DNA from: M0108 sp044228795
GTDB lineage: Bacteria > Pseudomonadota > Gammaproteobacteria > Chromatiales > Chromatiaceae
Length of the DNA stretch: 64,000 nt
Assembly: GCA_044228795.1 (NCBI GenBank)
Contig: JBGAUE010000005.1
Coordinates: forward strand, 109,947 to 173,946
Reading direction: 5' to 3'
Of this stretch, positions 36,339 through 44,766 are shown one piece after another; position 1 is the first letter of the stretch, and each line of letters begins with the position of its first letter. The notes below the pieces were generated by a model. The model saw only the letters and a program-made list of their open reading frames with translations, was not told the DNA's origin and did not search any database. The position numbers and the translations under genes were made by a program.

Positions 36339-36447
36339 AGTGGTGAGTGGTGAGTGGTGAGTGGTGAGTGGTGAGTGGTGAGTGGTGAGTGGTGAGTGGT
36401 GAGTGGTGAGTGGTGAGTGGTGAGTGGTGAGTGGTGAGTGGTGAGTG
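36339..36447. repeat. Heptamer tandem array, 15.6 copies
   Basis: Unit AGTGGTG on the plus strand, perfect over 109 bp. It begins 6 bp upstream of the brxL start codon and replaces the expected ribosome-binding region. Perfect short tandem arrays of this size are prone to slippage. The unit length of 7 is not a multiple of 3, but the array is outside the reading frame, so changes would affect spacing rather than frame. Confidence 0.95.
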
Positions 36448-36482
36448 AAGAAGTGGTGAGTGGGGAGTCAAGAAGTGGGGAG
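36443..36482. repeat. Left inverted repeat of four-helix-bundle cassette
   Basis: Degenerate GAAGTGG(T/G)GAGT motifs that match, in inverted orientation, 36866-36914 on the other side of the four-helix-bundle gene. The two together flank a unit of about 470 bp. Confidence 0.75.
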
Positions 36483-36854
36483 TTAGGGTTGTAGTTTGGT
36501 TCTGAGGGTGTTCAGCATTCTTGAGATTTCATCCAGTAAGGACAGGATCTCCTTGATTTGAGCCTGGGTGACGTAGCCCAATCGTTGCGCGATCAGGGTC
36601 TGCGTTTCCACCTCCGCCCTGGAAGCTTGGGCGATCGACAGGAAATGCAGGAATTCCGCCGTTGATTTTCTGGCTTGTCCCTCCGCGATATTCGACGGAA
36701 TCGACACGGCTGCCCGCCGGACCTGACTGCTCAGCCCGTACATCTCCTCCTTTGGAAATACTCCGGTCATTCGGTAAACCCGCTCCACCAGATCCATGGA
36801 CTTCTGCCACACAATCAGATCCCGATAGCTCTGCACCGGCACCGCTAAACTCAT
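36483..36854 (-). CDS. Four helix bundle protein (S23/23S rRNA-intervening-sequence type)
   Basis: About 123 aa from MSLAVPVQSYRDLIVWQKSM. The family pattern (YRDLIVWQKSMDLV, then FPKEEMYGLSSQVRRAAVS, then IPSNIAEGQARKSTAEFLHF) is complete. These small proteins form pentameric barrels and are related to Avd of diversity-generating retroelements; their role alone is unknown. It is not a BREX component. It sits between pglZ and brxL inside a pair of inverted GTGAGTGG-type repeats and looks like an inserted cassette. An ATG 24 nt upstream is possible. Confidence 0.85.
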   Translation of the reverse strand: MSLAVPVQSYRDLIVWQKSMDLVERVYRMTGVFPKEEMYGLSSQVRRAAVSIPSNIAEGQARKSTAEFLHFLSIAQASRAEVETQTLIAQRLGYVTQAQIKEILSLLDEISRMLNTLRTKLQP

Positions 36855-36865
36855 CACACTGTACT

Positions 36866-36914
36866 TTTCACTCTTCACTCACCACTCCCCACTTCTTCAC
36901 TCCCCACTTCTTCA
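36866..36914. repeat. Right inverted repeat of four-helix-bundle cassette
   Basis: CACTCACCACTCCCCACTTC-type motifs, the inverted counterpart of 36443-36482. Its end touches the pglZ stop codon (36912), so the last bases of pglZ abut the insertion. Confidence 0.75.
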
Positions 36915-39515
36915 AAAATCATTGGTGAAGGCCAGGTCGATGGTGACGTCGAAGCGCGCCTCTTCCACCCCGGTTTCGGCGTCGCGCAGGATCAACTGGA
37001 AGACCTTCTTGCTGTCGAAGCGCCGTCCCTCCAACGTCAGGCTCAGCGTCTTCTTCCACTGATTCATGTCCGGGGAGGGGCTGTCGAAGGTGACGGTCTC
37101 GACGTTGGTGACCGGATCATGGCCGTCATAGATGCCGACCTTGAGCGCCACCGGCTTGACCCGCTCACCGACGGCCTCGGTCTGGATGAGCTGGAAACGG
37201 TGCCGGTTGGTCGTGATCTTGAAGTTGTTGCCGAGCACGCTGACGCCAACGGTGCGCGTCTTGGTCTTGATCTTCTCGTCATCTCGCACGTGGCGCACCC
37301 GGATGACCGGCACCGCGATCTCCTGCGGCATGGCCCCGCCGTGGATGAAGCGCGAGCCGCCGACGAAGTGGAAGCGGTTGGCCCCCTTCGGCACCCAGAA
37401 CTCCATACCACCACCAGCGCCCGCCGTGACGGCGGTGGCGCCGTGATAGGCCTTGTCGTGGTCGGGCAGGCTACGTCCCAACAGGTAACGCTTCTTCGCC
37501 AGCAGGGTACCCGCAGGCTTCTCGGTCAGACTGTTCTTATCCGTCTCCACCGGCGGCGCCTCGCGGAACAGGAAGCCGTGATCGGCGGTGATGAGCAGGT
37601 GATTGCCGTTGAGACTGTTGATGATCTTGCTCACCAGGTCGGCCAGCTCGTCGATGGCCTTGCGCACGGCGCCGAAGGTCTGGTCCTCAGTGGAGGTGCT
37701 GTCGCCGACCGCATCGATTTGGTTGTGATAGACGTAAACCACCCGATAGGGCTTGAGGAAGGCCCGGCCCTCGTCCTTCTTCATGGCCATGAAGGTCTCG
37801 GCCTTGACCGCCACGCCCGGCACGGACTCCAGGACCCTGCATCGTTGCTCCAGCGAGCCGCACGGCAGGCCATCGACCCGAAGGGAGCCATTCTCGCTGT
37901 AGTCAAGCGCCTGGTGCGGCAGCAACGCCGCCATGCCAAGCCCGGTGTAGGAGGGCAGCACCCCAAGCTGGGCTGACAGCTCCGCGTCGAAGCGGTACTT
38001 GCCGTTCAGTTGTTCCGCCAGCTCCTGCGCGGCCTCGTAGCGGAAGGCGTCGCTGACGATCACGAAGACCCGGCGATCCGGTCCTTTGGCCAGCACCGGC
38101 GCCACTTCGCGCTCATAGAAGGCGTGCTGGTTAGGGATTCCCTCGATCCGCCACAGCCCGAGCAGGCCAGCCTCCAGATGTTTGTTCCACTCCAGCGCCA
38201 GCCCGGCCAGAAATCCGTTGCCGTAGAGGTTCTCGACCTTCTTGCGGAGGGACTTGAGGATGTCCCAGTCGTGGGATTCCGCAAAATCCGCCGCCTCGCA
38301 GCACTGCCGGTAAAGCTGGTCGAAGCGATAGAGTTCGCCGGTATAGGCGACGAACAACCCCCTCGGGCTCAGGTGGGCCGTCGCCAGGGCCAGGTCGTTG
38401 CGCAGCGCGAAGAGATCGGCCGCGGTCTGCAGCGCCTGGTAGACCGCATACAGGGCACGGCGCGGGGCGCTTGGAGTGTCGGGCAGACCCGCAGCGGCCC
38501 AGTAACCGTCCTGTCTGTGCGACGCGAGGGCGCGGATGGTCTCGGGCTTGATCGCCTCGGCGGTCTCCAGCACCCGGTCTCGTAACCGCCTGGCGATGGC
38601 CTTCTCGACCAGCAGAAAGGTCTTTACCTCCGCCAGGTCGTCGATCTCCAGGGAGCCCAGGTGGTGCTCCAGCTTGACCGCCTCCGCCACCGCGGCCGAT
38701 AAGGCCTCGTAGGACGGCCCGCGCCTACTGCTGTCGCGCCATTGGGCCAGGCACACCACGGCATTCGCGGTGCCTTGTCGCGGGAGCCTGAGATGCAGGA
38801 GCCCTCCCGGCAACTCCCCCCGGCAGGTGTGTGCAAAGTCCGATACCAAAAGCCGGATCAGCAGCTTCCTGATGCTCGGCGCCTCCTCCTGATAGCCGAA
38901 GAGGCTGGCGGCTAACGCCCAAAAGGCCGGTTGGACGCCGTACTTCTCCATTTCCTCCCAGGCCGGCGGGAGGGCATCGAGATTGCCGCCGGGGATGGCG
39001 TCGAACAGGGAGATCAGGACGTTGAAGACTTCCGGCTGATCCGCCTTGGCCAGGACCGCGATGATCTTGCGGTCAAGGTCCAGCTCAGTGTCAGACAGGC
39101 TGACGAGCTTCTTGAACCGCTCCAGCCGCTCATGGCTCGCAAAAAATTTGCCACGGTCGGCGAGGTGCCGCCGGAGCGATTGCTGCGCGAGCCCGAGGTC
39201 CGACAGCAGCATCGAGGCCCGATCGGCGCTGAAGCTGGCGCTATACAGGCGCATGTCGAGCAGCCAGTCCTGCTCCGGCGCCGGGGGCTCGCAGGGGGCA
39301 TAAAGCAGGTAGCGGCCAGTCGGGTCCTCCTGCTCCAGGCGGACCTTGACCGCGAGCGCCGGGAACTCGTCGAGGCGAAGCAGCGCAACACCGTCCAAGG
39401 CCAGCTTGGCAACCAGGTCCTCGAACTCGCGCTCCGGGTCGTGCCAAAAGACGACGCGAGTTCCGTCAGCGAGGAACCGATCCTTGAGCGCCTGTTCGAT
39501 ACGCTGACTATCCAC
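36912..39515 (-). CDS. pglZ: BREX-1 system phosphatase PglZ
   Basis: 867 aa, GTG start overlapping the HepT stop by 8 nt. The alkaline-phosphatase-like PglZ domain shows VFVIVSDAFRYEAAQEL (metal Asp, about residue 488), HNQIDAVGD and LLITADHGFLF (about residues 640-650). Core BREX gene needed for phage exclusion and host methylation. Length fits the family. No repeat insertion within the frame. Confidence 0.95.
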   Translation of the reverse strand: MDSQRIEQALKDRFLADGTRVVFWHDPEREFEDLVAKLALDGVALLRLDEFPALAVKVRLEQEDPTGRYLLYAPCEPPAPEQDWLLDMRLYSASFSADRASMLLSDLGLAQQSLRRHLADRGKFFASHERLERFKKLVSLSDTELDLDRKIIAVLAKADQPEVFNVLISLFDAIPGGNLDALPPAWEEMEKYGVQPAFWALAASLFGYQEEAPSIRKLLIRLLVSDFAHTCRGELPGGLLHLRLPRQGTANAVVCLAQWRDSSRRGPSYEALSAAVAEAVKLEHHLGSLEIDDLAEVKTFLLVEKAIARRLRDRVLETAEAIKPETIRALASHRQDGYWAAAGLPDTPSAPRRALYAVYQALQTAADLFALRNDLALATAHLSPRGLFVAYTGELYRFDQLYRQCCEAADFAESHDWDILKSLRKKVENLYGNGFLAGLALEWNKHLEAGLLGLWRIEGIPNQHAFYEREVAPVLAKGPDRRVFVIVSDAFRYEAAQELAEQLNGKYRFDAELSAQLGVLPSYTGLGMAALLPHQALDYSENGSLRVDGLPCGSLEQRCRVLESVPGVAVKAETFMAMKKDEGRAFLKPYRVVYVYHNQIDAVGDSTSTEDQTFGAVRKAIDELADLVSKIINSLNGNHLLITADHGFLFREAPPVETDKNSLTEKPAGTLLAKKRYLLGRSLPDHDKAYHGATAVTAGAGGGMEFWVPKGANRFHFVGGSRFIHGGAMPQEIAVPVIRVRHVRDDEKIKTKTRTVGVSVLGNNFKITTNRHRFQLIQTEAVGERVKPVALKVGIYDGHDPVTNVETVTFDSPSPDMNQWKKTLSLTLEGRRFDSKKVFQLILRDAETGVEEARFDVTIDLAFTNDF

Positions 39516-40014
39516 CGGGCGATACCTCGCCTGTCGCGATCCATCCTCGACGCTCGATCTCCCCGCTCAGTCTGTCTGCCACCCCGGCCAGTACGGCGAC
39601 GAAGCCATGCGCCGTTTCCAGAGCGTCGGCAAGGACGAGCGGATCTTCCACATAGTCATGAACCATCTGGTTGCGGAGCTTGCGCATCTCCATCCATTGA
39701 TCGGCCGATGGGATCAGGCCGAGGCGCTCCGCGCGGTCCAGGTTGTCGATGACCGCTCCAGTCTTCTCCCCGAGTGCGGTGAGAAGCACAGGCAGCAGCT
39801 TGTCCCCAAGGGTGTCCTGTAAGCGGCCGAAGCGGCTGACGAAGGCATCGACGCGCTCCGCCAGATCGGGTGCCTTCTCCAGCTCCGCGACACGCTCCGG
39901 CGTGAAGGGACTGGTGAAGAGTCGCTCGGTGGTCAGGGCAAGGTGGCGGGCCTCCTTATCCGCGACCCGGGCGAGAAATTGCAGGCGCACAGCGGAGGCT
40001 GACGGCAAGGTCAT
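39508..40014 (-). CDS. HepT-like HEPN toxin (RNase)
   Basis: 168 aa, mostly helical. RNQMVHDY is the RX4HXY motif of HepT-type HEPN RNases (catalytic Arg/His, AMPylated Tyr). It overlaps the MntA-like gene upstream by 4 nt (ATGA) and pglZ downstream by 8 nt. In characterised pairs HepT cleaves tRNA and is inactivated by MntA-catalysed AMPylation. The first 90 residues are longer than in small HepT proteins. Confidence 0.85.
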   Translation of the reverse strand: MTLPSASAVRLQFLARVADKEARHLALTTERLFTSPFTPERVAELEKAPDLAERVDAFVSRFGRLQDTLGDKLLPVLLTALGEKTGAVIDNLDRAERLGLIPSADQWMEMRKLRNQMVHDYVEDPLVLADALETAHGFVAVLAGVADRLSGEIERRGWIATGEVSPGG

Positions 40015-40310
40015 AGCGACTGTCCCTCTTGCAAGGCGATATCGTGGATCGGCAATCGGCGCAGGTTCGGGGCCAGGACCAGCACGTCGACGTGCCGGTC
40101 GTGCATCGTGCGAGAGATACGCGTGGCGAGCCTCGCCGACAGCGCCGCCGGGTGTTCCACCGCGGAGGGGAGCTCGACCAACAGATCGAGATCGCCTCCG
40201 GTGGCGTCGTCGCGCAGGCGCGAGCCGAAGAGCCGGACCTGGGCCGATGCCCCCGCGGTGTCGGCTACGATGCGGCGAATTGAGCTTATCTGGTCTGTGG
40301 TCAGGCGCAT
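40011..40310 (-). CDS. MntA-like minimal nucleotidyltransferase antitoxin
   Basis: 99 aa. The nucleotidyltransferase motif is LFGSRLRDDATGGDLDLLV, i.e. GS followed by DLD metal ligands. Partner of the adjacent HEPN toxin; expected to AMPylate it. It sits between pglX and pglZ of the BREX operon, with a short heptamer run upstream of its start. Confidence 0.88.
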   Translation of the reverse strand: MRLTTDQISSIRRIVADTAGASAQVRLFGSRLRDDATGGDLDLLVELPSAVEHPAALSARLATRISRTMHDRHVDVLVLAPNLRRLPIHDIALQEGQSL

Positions 40311-40317
40311 GGGGAGG

Positions 40318-40341
40318 TAGTGAGTGGTGAGTGGTGAGTGG
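40318..40341. repeat. Short heptamer repeat run at pglX 3' end
   Basis: About 3.3 units of the AGTGGTG family, lying exactly between the pglX stop (40342) and the mntA start (40310). Same family as the arrays at 36339 and 45099. Confidence 0.85.
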
Positions 40342-41220
40342 TTACTCGGGCTTAGCGCCCGTCACGGTCTTCACCTCGGCGAGCAAGTTGCCGAACTTGC
40401 CGTAGTTGACCTTGACGCCGTCGTCGAGGTCCAGGGCGATGCGCTGGTCGGCGTAGTGGCGGAGCTGCTCGTCAAAGCGGCGTAGCTCCTCCAGTTGCCG
40501 GGTGAGTTTGTCGCGCTCCTTCTGCAGCCGCTTGGCCTGGGCGCCGGTGCTGGCGGCCTGGATGTCGTCGCCGAGCCTGTCGATGCGGGCGGCCATCTTG
40601 CTCTGCAGCGGGACGACATACTCCATGCGCATCCGGGCCAGGGTGCCCTCGTTGTAGCGATGCAAATAGACCAGGCACTGGAAGGCCTTCAGCTTGCCGC
40701 TCGTGAAGCACCAGTAGATGGGCCGGTTTTTGTAGGTCTGCAGGTGGTGTTTGAAGAAGCTGTCGCAGAGGTAGCGGCGGAGGGTCTCGCGGCTGGACTC
40801 GTCTCTCTTGGGGGAGAGGTTGGTGGCTAGGAAGCTCAGATTCTCTTCAAGAAGTGATGAGTGGTGAGTGGTGAGTGATGAGTGGTGAGTGGAAGACGGC
40901 GAGTCCTTTCCCTCACTCGCCACTCGCCACTCACCACTCTCCACTTCTTTCCATGCGATGGCGATGAACTCGACGACCCGGTGGACGGCATCGTCGTCAA
41001 ACCAGTCGGTGTCGGTGATCGGAATGATGCCGTCGGCGTCCGCTGGGAAGGTGGGGTAGCGGCTGGGGTCGAAGCCGACATTGCCACTGTGGGCATAGAT
41101 CAGGCCCGGCGCGTCCAGGCTGTAGCGCCCCATCGCGCATCCGATGGCATACGAGATTAACTCTTGCATGGTGTCCTGGCGAAACCGGGCCTCCAACTCC
41201 TCCCCAAACCCACTCTCCAC
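40342..41220 (-). pseudogene. pglX: BREX-1 methyltransferase PglX, C-terminal segment (separated by in-frame TGA)
   Basis: 292 codons from the GTG at 41220, in the same frame as the larger N-terminal segment and separated from it only by a TGA at 41224-41226. Homologous content starts at EELEARFRQDTMQELISYAI, which in intact PglX follows NPAYRYGRK directly. It also contains an in-frame palindromic insertion of about 33 residues (about 91-123, rich in Ser/Thr/His) encoded by inverted GTGAGTGG repeats. The tail GTLARMRMEYVVPLQSKM resumes normal PglX sequence. It may be translated separately from the GTG (split protein) or not at all; the state cannot be settled from sequence. Confidence 0.85.
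40851..40949. repeat. Inverted heptamer repeats inside pglX
   Basis: Two arms of degenerate GAGTGGT units in opposite orientation (about 40851-40894 and 40911-40949) with a 16-bp spacer. Could form a long hairpin. The insertion keeps the pglX frame open. Confidence 0.88.
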
Positions 41221-41243
41221 TGATCACTCACTACTCACCACTT
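41217..41243. repeat. Repeat insertion that introduces the pglX stop
   Basis: A short degenerate block of the same family (ACTCACTACTCACCACTTT on the plus strand). Read on the coding strand it supplies GAGTGA, whose TGA ends the N-terminal PglX segment. Intact homologues lack these codons. Confidence 0.85.
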
Positions 41244-41424
41244 TCCTCCCGTAACGGTAGGCGGGGTTCACCGTGAGGGTGATCTGCTCGATGGGGACCT
41301 CGGGGGTGAGTTCGTCCGCCAGGCCGTAGGCGTCGATGAAGAGGCGGTTGTTCTGCTCCTCGAGGCGCTGCATCTCGGCGATGGTGTTCCGGTTCTGAGT
41401 GATCCAGGCGGTGTAGCTTTGGAA

Positions 41425-41505
41425 TAGGATTGAGGGGTTAGGGATTAGGGTCGAGGATGTGCCCCCATTAGCTCCTGGCCCCTGGCCCCTAAACCCTAAC
41501 AAGGG
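41425..41505. repeat. Palindromic insertion within pglX (TTAGGG/CCCTAA type)
   Basis: GGGGTTAGGG at about 41433-41442 is mirrored by CCCTAAACCCTAAC at about 41487-41500, around a CCTGGCCCCTGGCCCC core. In frame with pglX and absent from the family consensus as I know it. A repeat family different from the heptamers. Confidence 0.7.
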
Positions 41506-43752
41506 GAGAGATTGGAAGTCCCAAGAGCGTTCGAAGGCGTCCCAGTCAATCGTCGCCGCAGAGTGCAAGAGTCGGAGTGCTTCGGATAGTTGTGCCGATT
41601 TACTCAGAGCTATATCGAGAGGCAGGTTTCCAATATTCCAGGCTTGGAAATTGACAGTTGGGTTAATTGCTCCAAGGGCTTGGCTGGCTACTTTCGAGTT
41701 GAGGAACCCGGCCAGAAAAAGCGCTAGCTCCATATTTCCAGGAAACGCTGCGGAACCAGCGGCGTCAAATAGTGAACCATTCTCTGTAATTCGCGCAGAA
41801 AAGAAGATCGAAATGGCACTCCAATTCACATTGGGCTGAAAGATGTATTCTTCATTGAATGCGTGTGCAGGTACATTGCCCTGGGAATCACGAGTCGTGC
41901 GCAAACGTTCCCCATCGTTTTGCCAATCAACCAAGAACTCGCGATTGCCTGACCACTTCCGAATCTCTCCTCCTTTCTGATATGGAAACCATTTTTTTTT
42001 AGAACGACTCGCTTCATGCCTCGACCGAACGCTGAGACCAACAGTTCCAATTGAAACTTCAGGCCAAGTACGCACGAAACTGGAATTATCGCCCGTGATC
42101 ATGCCCGCCCGGGGCGTGGCAACATTGTGTAGAGGCACATGCAATGCAAAACTGCTGCGCATGGCCTCACTTACCCAATATGCCACCGGACTGCCGGGGA
42201 TCTTCCGGAAAGCGTCCGAAGAAACACGGAAGCGGGCGTCGGGATTTTCCTCCAAGAACACTTTCATCTTATCTGCAGACTGAGCCGCGCTGTTCAGGTC
42301 ACTATAGGTCCCGACGTATCCAGCGATTCGACGATTCAATGACGAGCATACTGTCGCGAGCGCAATCTTGGAATTGAGCGACGGAAAGCTGTTGAATCCG
42401 ATGTGAGCCATTGCCGTGATGGTCTTTTCGCGGAGCATCCTCTCGCGCAACTCCCGGAACGAAGACAGAAACATCCAACTTTGCATGGTGACCATTCCAG
42501 TTCGACCGTCCTGCTTGGCGAGCATGAAACCTCGCTCGATGAAGCACGCGAATAGATCTCGCTTGGAGTCGGGAAAGCGATCTCTCGCGAACTTCTTCAA
42601 TGCAGCACTAAAGAACTTGCCACCCATATAAGGCGGATTGGCAACGACTGCGTCGTACTGCGACGCCAGCAGCTCGGCCTGCTGCACGAGCGGCCCCAAA
42701 CGGTTGAGCGCTTCCGACACAAAGAGGTCCTGGCTGACCACCCCGCCCAGCTGTTTCAACGAGGGTACCTTCTTCGCCAGTCCCTCCGGGACCTGAATCA
42801 ATGACCCGAACGTCGTCGCATGCTCAAACAGCCGCTTCAGCTCCTTGATGTCGCCTGGCTTCAGCCCGTAGTCTCCCAGCTCCACTCCCTTCGCCAACCC
42901 CTCCGCATCGAACCCCGCGCTGTCCACCAGCGCCAGCACGTTGAGCTTCACATCGCGCTCGAAGAGGCGCCAGTCATCCGCCCGCGCCTTCATCATCAGG
43001 GCAAAGCCCGCGAGTTGGGCCGCCCGTGCGTCGATGTCGAGGCCGAAGAGGTTCTTCTCCAGGATCAGCTTTGCCACGTCCCGCGGGCGATAGCCCCGCT
43101 CCAGGTAAATGGCCTTGAAGAGGTCATAGCCCTCCACCAGGATGTGCCCCGACCCGCAGGCCGGGTCCATCAGGGTCAGCTCCTCGGGGTTGAGGCTGCT
43201 GGGTGTGATGGCGTCGAGCTGCGCCTGGACCTCCGGCGTCTGCTCCGCGGGCTCGATGTAGTAGGCCATCTGCCCCTTGAGCGGCGAGTCCGGGTAGGTG
43301 GCCAGCCACTGGGCCCCGAGCGAGTTCTGGACCTTGTACTTCACGATCCAGTTAGGGGTGAAGAGTTGGGTGGCGGCGGGGATGTCCTCGGACTTCACCA
43401 CCTTGCCGATGACTTGGTCCTTCTTCTCGGAGATGTAGAACTGGTAGAGCCAGCCGATGATCTCGATCTCCTGCCAGTCCTGCTCGGGGATGGCGGTGAC
43501 CAGTTCGCGGATCAGGGAGTCGGTCTGGAGCAGGTTGTCGGGCAGCAACAGCTCGGTCTCGTCGTCCAGGCGCTCGAACAGGAAGGGCATAGCCTGGTGC
43601 AGGGCGTGGCACTGGGCCAGCAGCAGGTCCCGGTACAGTTCTTCGTCGCGGGTGCCGTCCATCTTCAGGTCGATGACCCGCTGGCGGTCTAGGCCCGGTA
43701 GCTCGACGTGCTGGGCGTGGTCGAGGATCTCGGGGAGCCTAGTGGAGTTTGC

Positions 43753-43790
43753 CCCCTCTCCCCGGCCCTCTCCCGCCAGGGGAGAGGGGG
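43753..43790. repeat. Palindromic insertion within pglX (CTCTCCCC/GGGGAGAG type)
   Basis: CCCTCTCCCC and GGGGAGAGGGG arms with GGCCCTCTCCCGCC between. Encodes PSPLAGEGRGEG in frame, a peptide seen where REP-like palindromes sit in coding regions of many proteobacteria. Confidence 0.75.
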
Positions 43791-44095
43791 ATAAGACGCG
43801 GAAGCTGTGGTCCAGGTAGCCGTGCAGCTCCATGTAGCGGATGGCCGCCAAGCGGTTGAACCAGGTGTAGGCGGCGGCCTCCAGGGTACGGTCGAAACCC
43901 TGCTTCGCCATGCGGTCGGCGAGCTTGCGACGTTGGATGCCTACGGACCTGGGGTAGGGCTGCCCCTCGATGAAGACCAGTTGGCCCTCCTCCCGGCTGG
44001 GCGACATGCCCTTGGCGGTGAGCCCGAACTTGGCGGCACGGCGGGTGACGGCGGCGATGAAGTCGCGCCGGGCCTTGGGGGCGTAGGTCTTGAGC

Positions 44096-44527
44096 TTATT
44101 GGTATTCATGATCCCTAGGAAGCCATCGAGACTTTCGGTCGATCAGCCGACCATCCAGCTCCCGGTAAGCTGGAAAATGTCCGTCGAAACTCATCAGGGG
44201 CGCGTGATGGAGCAATGCGGTTGCTATGATCAGCCGATCTTGAGGGTCTTTGTGATGCTCCGGAAGAGCCACCGCAGTCGCCGCGATCCGCGGTGTGATC
44301 GGCAGAAAAGTAACCGCATCCGACGACTCAACTTCGGACAGCCATTCTTCAAACGGGATACCGAGGTCAATGCGACCATGACGTTGCAGCCAAGCCATCT
44401 CGAAACAGGAGATGGCGGAAACGCCTATTTCGTCCACCTCCTCGATCAGGGCGATTTGCCGTGCGGTGAGCTTCCCGGCGATCTGGTTGGTCCACCAATG
44501 CCAGATGTGGGTATCAAGCACGATCAT
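44096..44527 (-). CDS. VapC-like PIN-domain toxin
   Basis: 143 aa. PIN fold with LDTHIWHWW (first Asp), AISCFEMAWL (Glu) and DPQDRLIIATAL (Asp pair). Probably a site-specific RNase toxin. It overlaps its 80-aa antitoxin candidate by 4 nt and runs 14 nt into pglX, so its translation is likely coupled to that of the BREX methyltransferase. Confidence 0.9.
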   Translation of the reverse strand: MIVLDTHIWHWWTNQIAGKLTARQIALIEEVDEIGVSAISCFEMAWLQRHGRIDLGIPFEEWLSEVESSDAVTFLPITPRIAATAVALPEHHKDPQDRLIIATALLHHAPLMSFDGHFPAYRELDGRLIDRKSRWLPRDHEYQ

Positions 44528-44766
44528 TCGTCAATACCCCAATCGGCCGAAGGCACGGAGGTCATCACATCGCCGAGCTCGCGCACCTTTCCGGCAAAGG
44601 CTGCGGGGGGCTTACGACGTCGCATCTTGGCAGTCGGCTGCGGGACGACCGTTGCCGCCTGCTCATCTAGCACCCGAAAAATGGCTTCGACCTTGCGATG
44701 CTGCAAATCGGCAGGCACCGGAATAAAGGCAGGCGCGTCTTCGTAAATGAATCTGGCAGAGCTCAT
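44524..44766 (-). CDS. Putative VapB-like antitoxin
   Basis: 80 aa from MSSARFIYEDAPAFIPVPAD. The start RFIYEDAPAFIPVPADLQHRK resembles DUF2281-type antitoxins; the C-terminus is basic (KMRRRKPPAAFAGK), then acidic. It overlaps the AbrB-type gene upstream and the PIN toxin downstream by 4 nt each. Assignment as the antitoxin rests mainly on position. Confidence 0.65.
   Translation of the reverse strand: MSSARFIYEDAPAFIPVPADLQHRKVEAIFRVLDEQAATVVPQPTAKMRRRKPPAAFAGKVRELGDVMTSVPSADWGIDE

Larger units (their letters stand above)
41224..44109 (-). pseudogene. pglX: BREX-1 adenine-specific DNA methyltransferase PglX, N-terminal and central segment
   Basis: 961 aa. Starts MNTNKLKTYAPKARRD as in type 1 PglX. 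N6-adenine MTase motif I is DPACGSGH (from about residue 315) and motif IV ANPPYMGG (about 490). The target-recognition region (about residues 500-860) is visibly lower in GC than the rest. Two in-frame palindromic insertions are seen: about residues 106-119 (PSPLAGEGRGEG) and about 868-895. A run of nine A encodes Lys-Lys-Lys at 41992-42000. Translation stops in a repeat block, omitting about 290 C-terminal residues. The start overlaps the VapC-like gene by 14 nt. Catalytic residues are intact, so the truncated form could still bind S-adenosylmethionine. Confidence 0.88.

Noticed and set aside
36339..36447. CRISPR array
   Set aside because: The unit is 7 bp, perfectly tandem, with no spacers and no cas genes nearby.
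41224..41226. Selenocysteine recoding of the pglX TGA
   Set aside because: The TGA lies in an inserted repeat, not at a conserved Cys/Sec position, and no SECIS-like hairpin is evident directly downstream.
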